From Cohnella zeiphila (GTDB lineage: Bacteria; Bacillota; Bacilli; Paenibacillales; Paenibacillaceae), in the NCBI RefSeq assembly GCF_014212055.1, contig NZ_JACJVO010000005.1, positions 62,001 to 126,000 on the forward strand: a stretch of DNA of 64,000 nucleotides, given 5' to 3'. The notes under the pieces are model-generated. The model was given only the letters and a program-made list of their open reading frames with translations, was not told the origin of the DNA and did not search any database. Both the position numbers and the translations under genes were made by a program. Position 1 is the stretch's first letter. Each line of letters starts with the position of its first letter. Below are positions 32,914-41,277 of the stretch, one piece after another.

Positions 32914-34557
32914 ATGCCTCTGTTCAGAAGAAGAAGGTCCTTGAAAAAGAAGGCACCGCCTTCGAATGCCGCTCCTCCCGATCGCCGATTGGAGGAAGTC
33001 CGGCACACCGATATGAGCGGCAGGCTGGAAGAAGTCGTTCGCGTCATCAACGGCCTGCTGGGAGATAACGACGATTTCGTCATGCGCGAGCTCCGCATCT
33101 TCGGCCGTCATCCCGCGGTCATCTTTTACTATTCGAATATGGTGGATCAAGCAGGGATCAACTCCGACGTTCTGAAGGCGCTCATGTACCCGCCGCCCCA
33201 ATTCCGGGAAGAAGCGGCGCCAAGGGGACGCCTGAAAGAGGTCATCCTTTGCGATGCGCTGCATCATACCGAAGTGAAGCTGGAGAGCGACCTGGCGTCG
33301 CTTGTCGAAGGCGTGCTGCGCGGCCAGGCCGTCATTGCCGTCGACGGGATTGACGAAGCTTACGTCGTCAACACTCGCAGCATCCTGAAACGGAGCATCG
33401 ACACCCCGGCGACGGAGCAAGTCATTCGGGGACCTCGCGAAGGCTTCATCGAGCTGCTCGGGACGAACCTCTCCCTGATCCGTTACCGGCTGCAGACGTG
33501 CGACCTCAGGATCAAGTCGATGGAGCTCGGCCGCCGCACGCAATCCAAGGTGGCGATCTGCTATCTGGAAGGCGTGGTCAGCCCCGACCTGGTCAAAGAA
33601 GTGAACCGCCGCCTGTCGCAGGTCGATATCGACGCCGTGCTCGATTCCGGCTATCTCGAGCAATATATCGAGGACAACCATTACTCTCCGTTCCCGCAGG
33701 TGCAATATACGGAACGGCCGGACAAGGTCGTCGCCAACCTGCTGGAAGGACGGGTGGCCATTATGGTCGACGGGTCGCCGCTGGCGCTGCTCGTCCCGAC
33801 GGTGTTCAACCAGTTCTACCAGACGGTTGAGGACTACACGGAGCGTTTCCTGCTGATGAGCGCGATCCGGCTGGCCCGCCTGGTGGCGCTCGTGTTCTCG
33901 CTCATCTTCCCTTCGCTGTACGTGTCGATCATCTCGTTCAACCCGGAGCTCATTCCGACCGAGTTCGCGGTTGCGGTCGCGGGCGGCCGAGCCGGCGTGC
34001 CCTTCCCGGCCATCGTTGAAGTGCTGGTGATGGAAGTGTCGATGGAAGTGCTGAGGGAAGCGACGATCCGCCTTCCGCAGCAGGTCGGCGGCGCCCTCTC
34101 CATCGTCGGCGTTCTCGTCGTCGGGCAGGCCGCCGTCGCCGCCGGCTTCGCAAGCCCGATTACCGTCGTCATCATCGCGCTGACGACGATCGGCTCCTTC
34201 GCGACGCCGGCCTACAACGCGGCGCTGGCGCTGCGCCTGCTTCGCTTCCCGCTCGTCATCATGGCCGGAATCTTCGGTCTGTACGGGGTGATGATCGGGC
34301 TGATTCTGATCGCGAACCATCTGCTGTCCCTCAAGTCGTTCGGCGTCCCGTACCTCAGCCCGCTCGTGCCCGGCAACTTCCAGGGAATGAAGGATCTGAT
34401 CGCCCGCGCGCCGCTCTGGTGGATGTGGAGACGCCCTTCGTTCCTGTTTACGGGCGACAAGCACCGGGTCGACGAAAGCACGATCGATTACGTGCAGAAG
34501 CCGAGCAACGACGTACTCGATCCCCTAAAGTTCAAGGAAGACCGAAAGGAGCGTTAA
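32914..34557 (+). CDS. Germinant receptor A subunit (GerA family), operon 1
   Basis: A 547-residue inner-spore-membrane protein. ATG 32914 is chosen because GGAAGG lies 11 bases upstream; ATG 32854 has no site. A basic N-terminal tail (LFRRRRSLKKK) precedes the soluble domain (residues 30-290; DLRIKSMELGRRTQSKVAICY, RPDKVVANLLEGRVAIMVDGSP) and four or five membrane helices (300-500) including the conserved PFPAIVEVLVMEVSMEVLREA. Together with B and C subunits it forms a nutrient-gated receptor. Nutrient specificity cannot be read from sequence. Confidence 0.93.
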   Translation: MPLFRRRRSLKKKAPPSNAAPPDRRLEEVRHTDMSGRLEEVVRVINGLLGDNDDFVMRELRIFGRHPAVIFYYSNMVDQAGINSDVLKALMYPPPQFREEAAPRGRLKEVILCDALHHTEVKLESDLASLVEGVLRGQAVIAVDGIDEAYVVNTRSILKRSIDTPATEQVIRGPREGFIELLGTNLSLIRYRLQTCDLRIKSMELGRRTQSKVAICYLEGVVSPDLVKEVNRRLSQVDIDAVLDSGYLEQYIEDNHYSPFPQVQYTERPDKVVANLLEGRVAIMVDGSPLALLVPTVFNQFYQTVEDYTERFLLMSAIRLARLVALVFSLIFPSLYVSIISFNPELIPTEFAVAVAGGRAGVPFPAIVEVLVMEVSMEVLREATIRLPQQVGGALSIVGVLVVGQAAVAAGFASPITVVIIALTTIGSFATPAYNAALALRLLRFPLVIMAGIFGLYGVMIGLILIANHLLSLKSFGVPYLSPLVPGNFQGMKDLIARAPLWWMWRRPSFLFTGDKHRVDESTIDYVQKPSNDVLDPLKFKEDRKER

Positions 34558-34560
34558 TGG

Positions 34561-35664
34561 ATGGCGGAAGCCCGGCAAATAACGACTATTCAGGCCGCTG
34601 CGATTCTGATCAGTACCATTATCGGTGTCGGGGTGCTTCCGCTGCCGCTCTTCGCCGTGCATGCGGCGGAATCGGGCGCCCCTTTCATTACGTTCATCAG
34701 TGCGCTAGTCGCGATGGCAAGTCTCGTCCTCGTGTCTGTGCTCGGCATGCGCTTTCCGAGTCAGACGATCGGCCAGTACAGCGAAACGATCATCGGCAAG
34801 TGGCCGGGGCGTATCGGCAGCATCATGGTCATCGCCTTCTTTGCCATCTTGACGTCGCTGGCCGCACGGGAATTCGGCGAAGTCGTCATTACGGCGGTAT
34901 TGCCGCGAACCCCTCTCGAAGTGACGGTCACGGTCATGCTGCTGCTCGCGGCAATCTCCACGCGCAACAACATCACTACGTTCGCGTATATTCATTTTTT
35001 CTATTTCCCGCTTCTCCTCGGCCCGGCATTGCTCATCACGGTGCTCGCCCTCAAGAACGCCGATACCATCAATCTGCTGCCGATCTGGGGGAACGGCAAT
35101 ATCGGGATCAAAGGCACGATAGACGGCATTCTGACGATTGCCTCCCTGTTCCAGAGCGCTTTCGTGCTGGCTATTGTCATTCCCTCCATGAGGCGTCCCA
35201 ATCGGGCGCTGCGGGCAAGTATATGGGGCATGGTCATCTCCGGGGGACTTTACGTGACGATCGTGTTGGCGACGGTCAGCGTTTTCGGCTCGGAGGAGAT
35301 CAAAAACCTGCTCTGGCCGACGCTGGAACTGGCCAAAGCGACTTCGCTGCCCGCGAACGTCCTGGAGCGGTTGGACGCCGCCTTCTTGGCCGTATGGGTA
35401 ACCGCCGTGTTTACGACGCTGTTCTCGACATACTTCTTTACGGTCACGGAGCTTGGCAACCTGTTTCATCTCAAGGATCACAAAATGCTGTCTTTTTTTC
35501 TGCTGCCCATCGTATTCCTTGTGGCCATGCTCCCGCAAAACATTTTGCAAATGTATGAGGTCATCCGGAACATCGGCCAGATGGGTCTCATCATTACGAT
35601 CGGGTACCCGGCCTTCCTGCTGATCATCGCATGGGTGCGAGGGAAGCGGGGGGATCGGACCTGA
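34561..35664 (+). CDS. Germinant receptor B subunit (GerB family permease), operon 1
   Basis: A 367-residue protein with ten membrane helices in the amino-acid permease fold of GerB proteins; ISTIIGVGVLPLPLF is the conserved first helix. ATG 34561 follows AAAGGAGCG and lies three bases after the A-subunit stop. In Bacillus the B subunit binds the nutrient. The 3' end overlaps the C-subunit frame by 34 bases. Confidence 0.92.
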   Translation: MAEARQITTIQAAAILISTIIGVGVLPLPLFAVHAAESGAPFITFISALVAMASLVLVSVLGMRFPSQTIGQYSETIIGKWPGRIGSIMVIAFFAILTSLAAREFGEVVITAVLPRTPLEVTVTVMLLLAAISTRNNITTFAYIHFFYFPLLLGPALLITVLALKNADTINLLPIWGNGNIGIKGTIDGILTIASLFQSAFVLAIVIPSMRRPNRALRASIWGMVISGGLYVTIVLATVSVFGSEEIKNLLWPTLELAKATSLPANVLERLDAAFLAVWVTAVFTTLFSTYFFTVTELGNLFHLKDHKMLSFFLLPIVFLVAMLPQNILQMYEVIRNIGQMGLIITIGYPAFLLIIAWVRGKRGDRT

Positions 35665-36899
35665 ATGCGCGCGCGTGGTGCAAATCCGCATTGGCGTTGA
35701 TCGCGCTTCTCTCGTCGGTGCCCTTGTTAACCGGGTGCTGGGACCGGCTGGAGATCGAAGACCGGGCGGTCGTGCTCGGCATCTCGGTGGACGCGATCGA
35801 TCCTTCGGAGGCGGAGAAGGAAGACGAGATCACTCACCTCCGGGGCAGTTACCTGGAGCCCGGCGGATCGATGATCCGGCTCGGGGTGCAAATCGCGGTG
35901 CCGGGGAGAATTCCGCTCGGTCCCGGCGAAGGGGGCGGCAGCGGCCAGGGGTCTTCGAAGCGAACGGTATGGGTCATGGACGTTCCGGGCTACACGATCG
36001 ACGACGCGCTGATGAATTTGCAGCAACAGCTGTCGGGGCAGCTGTTCTTTGGGCATCTGCGGGTGATCGTCGTCTCGGAGAGCCTGGCGCGCAAAGGGAT
36101 CCAGAACTTGAACGACTACTTGCGGCGCAATTCGCAGCTTAGGCGGATGGCCTGGATGATGGTGACCAAGGGCAAGGCGCTGGACTTGATGAAGTCGGCG
36201 CCGGAGCTGGAACGGGTCCCGACGCTTTATTTGATGTCGACGATGGACAGCGCGGTCCGCATGGGCAAATTTCCGACCAATTATGTCGGCATGTACTGGA
36301 GCCGGGCCTCGAAAAAGGGGCAAGAAGGCTTCCTGCCTTACGTGGAGATGAAGAAGGAACAGAACATCGAGCTCAAGGGAATGGCCTACTTCAAGAAAGA
36401 CCGAATGGTCGGGGTCACGAAGCCGTTCGAGATCGCCACTTACATGGTGATCAAGGGACTGAATCCGGCCGGCTACCGGGCGTTCGTCCGCCTGGGAAAC
36501 CCGGAGCGAACGGTCATGGTGTATGCGACTTCCCGCAAATCCAAAATCAATGTCGACATCCGGAATGGCCTGCCGCACTTCGACGTGAATATCTTCACCG
36601 AACTTAACCTCGAGGAGAAAGTAAGCAACGAGCTGACCGTCAACCGTTCTTCGCTGTTGAGGGAAGTCGGCAAGCAGAACGAAAAAGCCCTTCTCAGCTC
36701 GGTCGAAAGCCTGATCGAGCAGACGAAGCAGGCGCATAGCGACATATTCGGCTTCGGAGAATACGTGCGGGCGATGAAGCCGGGTTACTGGCGGACGCAC
36801 GTGAAAAGCAAAGAAGCTTGGCAAGAGATGTACCCGAGAATCACGGTCGACTTTCACATTCATTCCAGGATCAGAAGAATCGGGATGAAAGCGAGATAA
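35631..36899 (+). CDS. Germinant receptor C subunit lipoprotein (GerC family), operon 1
   Basis: Up to 422 residues. Lipobox LLTGC followed by WDRLEIEDRAVVLGISVD is the GerC hallmark; the three-domain fold ends with QAHSDIFGFGEYVRAMKPGYW. The start is uncertain: ATG 35631 has no ribosome site and overlaps gerB by 34 bases. The only well-placed site (GGGGGG at 35648-35653) precedes CTG 35661, which would give LNARAWCKSALAL as the signal peptide start. The lipidated subunit sits on the outer face of the spore inner membrane. Confidence 0.9.
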   Translation: MGAREAGGSDLNARAWCKSALALIALLSSVPLLTGCWDRLEIEDRAVVLGISVDAIDPSEAEKEDEITHLRGSYLEPGGSMIRLGVQIAVPGRIPLGPGEGGGSGQGSSKRTVWVMDVPGYTIDDALMNLQQQLSGQLFFGHLRVIVVSESLARKGIQNLNDYLRRNSQLRRMAWMMVTKGKALDLMKSAPELERVPTLYLMSTMDSAVRMGKFPTNYVGMYWSRASKKGQEGFLPYVEMKKEQNIELKGMAYFKKDRMVGVTKPFEIATYMVIKGLNPAGYRAFVRLGNPERTVMVYATSRKSKINVDIRNGLPHFDVNIFTELNLEEKVSNELTVNRSSLLREVGKQNEKALLSSVESLIEQTKQAHSDIFGFGEYVRAMKPGYWRTHVKSKEAWQEMYPRITVDFHIHSRIRRIGMKAR

Positions 36900-36931
36900 C
36901 CGGCGAATCGGACAGGACAGGAGGGAGAACG

Positions 36932-37129
36932 GTGCAAACCTACAGCTATACCGGATCCTTCGGCTATGTCGTGCCTTTGTGGATCTTGACGGGGGTGCTC
37001 CTTCTGGTGATGGACGCGGGCTCCTTCCGGGTGAAGTCCATGGCGAGAGAGGCGAAAACGTCGAAGGTGCTCGGATGGATCAACATCTCGGTCGGAGCCG
37101 TGCTGCTGGTTCTGAGGTGGATCATTTAA
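36932..37129 (+). CDS. Small two-helix membrane protein of ger operon (D-type)
   Basis: A 65-residue protein starting at GTG 36932 with GGAGGGAGAACG just upstream, 32 bases after the C-subunit stop. Two membrane helices (about 10-27 VVPLWILTGVLLLVMDA and 45-63 VLGWINISVGAVLLVLRW) flank a basic loop. Size and topology fit the small D proteins that accompany several Bacillus ger operons (such as GerKD) and modulate germination; it also resembles CLC_0170-type proteins. No catalytic residues. Confidence 0.75.
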   Translation: MQTYSYTGSFGYVVPLWILTGVLLLVMDAGSFRVKSMAREAKTSKVLGWINISVGAVLLVLRWII

Positions 37130-37143
37130 AGAGAGAATGCCTT

Positions 37144-37185
37144 AGGGCGTTTTTCCGCGGCAAGCAAGCGGGGGAACGCCCTTTC
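37144..37185 (+). terminator. Probable terminator of germinant-receptor operon 1
   Basis: AGGGCGTTTTTCCGC pairs with GCGGGGGAACGCCCT around a CGGCAAGCAA-type loop, then TTCG. The stem is strong but the T-run is poor. Confidence 0.5.
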
Positions 37186-37301
37186 GTCTCGCGATCGGAC
37201 CGGTCCGAACGAAAGAAAAGGCTTTATGCCGCCAATCCAAAGTGCTACACTAGGATATGTCGTAGGACATAACGAGGAAGCGCAAGAGGAGCGTCGGCAG
37301 C

Positions 37302-38252
37302 ATGCTGAAGAACAAGATCGAGAACCGGCAAGCCGGCATTTTGACATATGGCATGACGCCCCCGAAAGTCAATCATCCCGCCGAGAAGATCGCCGAGATT
37401 GCGGACAAGCAGGCGGAGCGTCTGCGGGGCATCGGTCTGGACGGCCTGATTCTTTACGACGTGCAGGACGAAGCGGACCGGATCGACGCGGACCGGCCCT
37501 TTCCTTATTTGGCCACGCTGGATCCGACCTTATACAGCAAACGGTATCTTGCCGGGCTTGACGTTCCGAAGATCATCTATCGGGTGATCGGCAAGGTGGG
37601 ACGCGAGGAGCTTGCGGACTGGCTACGTTCCGATCCGGACGAGGATCGGTATTCGGTGTTCGTCGGGGCTTCCTCGAGCAAGCAGGAGGTCGCGATGCGT
37701 CTGCCCGAAGCTTATCGGCTCAGCCGGGAGCTGAACGAGTGCATGAAATTCGGGGGCGTCGTCATCCCGGAGCGTCACAAGAGCAAAGGAGACGAGCATC
37801 TGCGCGCCGCGGCCAAGCAGGAGGGAGGCTGCTCGTTCTTCGTGTCTCAGGCCACGTACGACGTCGAGGCGTCGAAGAACTTCCTGTCGGATTACTACTA
37901 CCATTGCCGGGAGCATGGCATTCCGACGGTGCCGATCCTGTTCAATCTGGCGCCGTGCGGCTCGCAGAAGACGCTCGAATTCATGAAGTGGCTCGGCATC
38001 AGCATCCCGAAGTGGCTGGAGAACGAACTGCTGCACGCCCATGACATTCTGGACCAATCCGTGCGGTTGTCGCGGGAAGTGTTCGAGGAGCTGTTCGAGT
38101 TCGGGTTGGAGAAAGAAATTCCGATCGGCTGCAGCGTCGAGAGCGTCTCCACGCGCAAGGTGGAGATCGAAGCCTCGGTCGCGCTGTTGCGGGAGATCAA
38201 GACGTACATGGACCGGAAGCTGCGAAAGCCGCAGATGCCGCTCGGCGTCTAA
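37302..38252 (+). CDS. Methylenetetrahydrofolate reductase-like protein
   Basis: A 316-residue soluble protein starting at ATG 37302 after GAGGAGCG. The TIM-barrel text of the MTHFR family is visible: AGILTYGMTPPK near the N-terminus where the catalytic Glu loop of MetF lies, then GLDGLILYDVQDEADR, YSVFVGASSSKQEVAMRL and GIPTVPILFNLAPCGSQKTLEFMKWLG in parts. It is divergent from canonical MetF, which starts with 'SFEFFPPK'; here the Glu is not obvious. The reaction is therefore uncertain. It stands alone between two terminators. Confidence 0.75.
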   Translation: MLKNKIENRQAGILTYGMTPPKVNHPAEKIAEIADKQAERLRGIGLDGLILYDVQDEADRIDADRPFPYLATLDPTLYSKRYLAGLDVPKIIYRVIGKVGREELADWLRSDPDEDRYSVFVGASSSKQEVAMRLPEAYRLSRELNECMKFGGVVIPERHKSKGDEHLRAAAKQEGGCSFFVSQATYDVEASKNFLSDYYYHCREHGIPTVPILFNLAPCGSQKTLEFMKWLGISIPKWLENELLHAHDILDQSVRLSREVFEELFEFGLEKEIPIGCSVESVSTRKVEIEASVALLREIKTYMDRKLRKPQMPLGV

Positions 38253-38259
38253 AGGAAAG

Positions 38260-38285
38260 GACGGGCGACATCGCCCGTCTTTTTC
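38260..38285 (+). terminator. Terminator after MTHFR-like gene
   Basis: GACGGGCGA-CAT-CGCCCGTC followed by TTTTT. Confidence 0.9.
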
Positions 38286-38369
38286 GCGACGGAAGCCGCA
38301 TTCGAAATCGTGCCGCATGACGGCAACGGCGAGCCGCGTTCGTTCGTCTATTCCGTAGAGGTGATCGGA

Positions 38370-39752
38370 ATGAGAGGCGAACACGGGAAAAGAACGATGG
38401 CGAGTCTCAAGCCGGCGGCCGTCCTGGCCGCGGCTATTTTGGCGCTGTCCGCTTGCGCGGGAAAGAACGCTCCCGAGCTTCCGCCTTCCGCGGAGTCGGG
38501 GAGCGCGCCGGGAATCGCCGCGGCGGAAACGGGAGGATCGGCCGCCTCGGGGGCGACGGCGGAAGCAACGCCGGGAGCTTCGCCGGCCGCTTTGGCGGGC
38601 TCGCCATCCGCGTCCGCGGCGCCGTCCCGGGTATCGAAGCCGGCGGAAGCCATGTTTACGGGCGGGCCGGCCTCGTTCCAATTGGCGGACGGAGGGCGGA
38701 CGGGATGGCTCTGGGGCGATCGCGGAGGCAAGCTGGAGCTGCTGCGGACGACGGACGGCGGGAGCAGTTGGCAAGCCGTTCTGCGAAAGAGCGGGCAGGC
38801 TCCGGAGACGGGCGGGGAGTTCGGACTGCCGCAGGTCCTTTTCCCGAATTCGCGAACCGTCATGATCGGATGGTCGGACGGCAAGGAGACGAGGCTGCTT
38901 CGAACGGACGATCTTGGGGAGACGTGGGCGGAATCGTCCGTCGCTTATCCGGTTCGGGCCGTCGACATGCAGTTCGTAGGCGAGAAGGATGGCTGGCTGC
39001 TCGCGACGGGCCTTGATGCGGCGATGGGACATACGCAGAAAAAAGTGTTCCGGACGGTCGACGGCGGGAAGTCGTGGAAGCTGGCGTCGAGCGATACGGG
39101 ATATATCCCGGACCCGGACGCGACCGGGCAGGCGCTGCCGCAGTACGGCGCTGCTCTGGGACTGTCGTTCGCCGACGCGAAGCTCGGCTGGGCGGCGCTG
39201 GAAAATCCGCTGGACGCCAAGCTGCAGCTCTACCGGACATCCGATTCCGGGAGCACGTGGCAAGAAGACGCCTTGCCGCCTCCGGACGGAATCGATGCGG
39301 CCGGCATCTATTCGGTACCGGAGAAGCCGCGTTTTGCCGATGCGCAAGGACGGCAAGGCTACTTCGCCGCGGCCTACGTATCGGACGGACAGGTACGCTA
39401 CGGCAAGTTCGAGACTGCCGACGGAGGCAAGACCTGGTCTTCGTTTGAGATGCTTGGCGATCGGGGCACAGACCGGGATAAGGCGTCTCTTGCTTTCGCT
39501 AACGAAGAAGACGGTTGGTCGCTGTTAGACGGAACGCTTCGGAAGACGGCGGATGGCGGGCGAAGCTGGACCGAGGTGCCGGGCGACGGCGTATTGCGGA
39601 GCGCGCTGGCGAAGATGCCGATTCCGGAGCGGATGCAATTCGCGGACGCAAAGTCGGGCTGGCTGCTGTGCCGGTCGGAGAAGGATGGCGGATGGGCGCT
39701 GTTGGGCACGCGGGACGGCGGAGCGAGCTGGAAGGAGCTCGCGTCCGGATAA
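38370..39752 (+). CDS. Asp-box (BNR/YCF48-like) beta-propeller lipoprotein
   Basis: A 460-residue exported protein. ATG 38370 has TAGAGGTGAT six bases upstream. Lipobox LSAC is near residue 31, followed by an Ala/Gly/Ser/Pro linker of about 65 residues. The mature part has at least seven Asp-box motifs (S/T-x-D-x-G-x-T/S-W): TTDGGSSW, TDDLGETW, TVDGGKSW, TSDSGSTW, TADGGKTW, TADGGRSW and TRDGGASW. This predicts a seven-bladed propeller on the cell surface. Ycf48-type or sialidase-like propellers share this fold; no catalytic residues were identified, so a binding role is more likely. Confidence 0.82.
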   Translation: MRGEHGKRTMASLKPAAVLAAAILALSACAGKNAPELPPSAESGSAPGIAAAETGGSAASGATAEATPGASPAALAGSPSASAAPSRVSKPAEAMFTGGPASFQLADGGRTGWLWGDRGGKLELLRTTDGGSSWQAVLRKSGQAPETGGEFGLPQVLFPNSRTVMIGWSDGKETRLLRTDDLGETWAESSVAYPVRAVDMQFVGEKDGWLLATGLDAAMGHTQKKVFRTVDGGKSWKLASSDTGYIPDPDATGQALPQYGAALGLSFADAKLGWAALENPLDAKLQLYRTSDSGSTWQEDALPPPDGIDAAGIYSVPEKPRFADAQGRQGYFAAAYVSDGQVRYGKFETADGGKTWSSFEMLGDRGTDRDKASLAFANEEDGWSLLDGTLRKTADGGRSWTEVPGDGVLRSALAKMPIPERMQFADAKSGWLLCRSEKDGGWALLGTRDGGASWKELASG

Positions 39753-39828
39753 CGTTCTCATTGCGCTTGGCCGGTTGACGGCGTATCGTATAGGTAGCCA
39801 GTCATATGGAGAAGGAGGAAACATACGG

Positions 39829-40818
39829 ATGTCGAACGAGAGAACGGTCAAATGGGGCATTATGGGACCCGGAGGAATCTCCGGCAATTTCGCGTCGGAG
39901 CTGAGGCACGCGCCGGGCGCGGAGCTGGTCGCCGTCGCGGGACGGTCGAAGGACAAGGCGGACGCCTTCGCCGCCAAGTACAACGTGCCGCGTTCTTACG
40001 GAAGCTGCGAGGAGCTGGCGAACGATCCGGACGTCGAGATCGTCTACATCGGCACCCTGCACCCGATTCATAAAGAGAACGCGCTGACGCTGCTGCGGGG
40101 AGGCAAGTCGATCCTCTGCGAGAAGCCCTTCACGATGACGCAGGCGGAAGCTCGGGAGATCGCCCGGGAGGCGCGGCGGCGGAACCTGTTCGCGATGGAG
40201 GCGATGTGGACCCGCTATCTGCCGGTGATCCGTCAGGTTAAGGAATGGCTGCGCGGCGGCGCTATCGGCGAGGTGAAGCTGCTCAAGGCCGAATTCGGCT
40301 TCGACGCCGGCTGGAATCCCGAAGGCAGGCTGCTGAATAAAGAGAAGGGCGGCGGCACGCTGCTCGACGCGGGCATCTATCCGGTGTCGTTCGCTTCTTT
40401 CGTCTATGGGCAAAGGCCCTCCCGAATTCTGAGTACCGCCGTCATCGGCGAGACCGGAGTGGACGAGCAGTATTCGGCGCTGTTCGAGTATCCGGGGGGA
40501 CAGGTCGCTTCGCTGCACGGCGGCGTTCGGCTGCCGATGAACAACGACGCATGGATTTACGGCACGAAAGGGAAGATCCACGTGCCGAACTTCCTCGCCG
40601 CGAAGGAAGCGACCTTATACGCCGGAGGCGAAGAGCCCGTCGTCATCCGCGATGACCGGACGTTCGTCGGCCATGCGCTCCAGGCCGTCGAAGCGATGAA
40701 TTGCTTGCGCGAGGGGCGCAAGGAGAGCGCGGAGATGCCGCTGGACGAGACGGTCGAGCTGATGGGCACGCTGGACGAGATCCGGGGCCAGTGGGGTCTG
40801 ACGTACCCGGGAGAGTGA
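39829..40818 (+). CDS. Gfo/Idh/MocA-family oxidoreductase 1
   Basis: A 329-residue NAD(P)-dependent dehydrogenase starting at ATG 39829 after AAGGAGGAAA. The Rossmann motif is GIMGPGGISGNFASEL (GxGxxG-like) and the family CEKPFTMTQAEA holds the catalytic Lys of EKP. The sequence EAMWTRYLPVIRQVKEWL marks the dihydrodiol dehydrogenase/1,5-anhydrofructose reductase branch, and DAGIYPVSFASFVYG follows. It probably oxidises or reduces a cyclic sugar or polyol. It may form a locus with the two further Gfo/Idh genes at 41278 and 42973, although a terminator intervenes. Confidence 0.92.
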   Translation: MSNERTVKWGIMGPGGISGNFASELRHAPGAELVAVAGRSKDKADAFAAKYNVPRSYGSCEELANDPDVEIVYIGTLHPIHKENALTLLRGGKSILCEKPFTMTQAEAREIAREARRRNLFAMEAMWTRYLPVIRQVKEWLRGGAIGEVKLLKAEFGFDAGWNPEGRLLNKEKGGGTLLDAGIYPVSFASFVYGQRPSRILSTAVIGETGVDEQYSALFEYPGGQVASLHGGVRLPMNNDAWIYGTKGKIHVPNFLAAKEATLYAGGEEPVVIRDDRTFVGHALQAVEAMNCLREGRKESAEMPLDETVELMGTLDEIRGQWGLTYPGE

Positions 40819-40828
40819 AAGATCGGCT

Positions 40829-40887
40829 AACGAAGAAGTTTCCGCCTAACGCCGCAGGCGCGGGCGAAAGCTTCTTTTGTTTTTTTG
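40829..40887 (+). terminator. Terminator after oxidoreductase 1
   Basis: GAAG(AAG)TTTCCGCC pairs imperfectly with GCGGGCGAAAGCTTC, followed by TTTTGTTTTTTT. Confidence 0.6.
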
Positions 40888-41277
40888 CTTGACTTACATA
40901 ACGGATTTTGGGCATTTATTTGACTGTGGTTAATGAAAGCCGAAATGGCGCGTTCCGCATTCCGGACGTGTGCTACAATGACGCTGAACGAGACGAACTC
41001 GCCTTGGGAAGCGACGAGCGGGAGGGGAACCGGGAACCCCGGGGCGTTTCGGGCCCGGCTTTTCGCGATGCTTCGGGGCGAGAGAGCCGAGGGCCGGGCG
41101 TCTCGCACCGGCGGCAGCCGCCCGGCCTAGTGTGCAGCCGGCAGCTTGAGCGCATGGGCAGCAGTCGTTGTAAGCGTTCCCGAACTAGCCGGCAAGGAGC
41201 CGTGTTCGGTCGGCAGACGACCGGCAAACGGACAATGACGATCAAAAGAAATGCATGGAGGACGGAGGAGAACGGAA
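40888..41277. other. Leader region of oxidoreductase 2 with possible cre site
   Basis: No supported gene. TACAAT near 40974 could be a -10 element. A 14-base word TGTAAGCGTTCCCG (41169-41182) matches the catabolite-response consensus TGWAARCGYTWNCW at 12 positions. The remaining sequence is GC-rich with open frames lacking ribosome sites. Confidence 0.5.
41169..41182 (+). promoter_or_regulatory. Possible catabolite-response element (cre)
   Basis: TGTAAGCGTTCCCG has the TGWAARCG core intact and mismatches only at positions 11 and 14. It lies 96 bases before the oxidoreductase 2 start, downstream of the possible -10, where CcpA binding would block elongation. This is an inference from one short word. 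Confidence 0.4.

Noticed and set aside
32728-34464. 578-residue minus-strand frame across the first gerA gene
   Set aside because: Antisense shadow; no ribosome site and overlaps the ABC-operon terminator.
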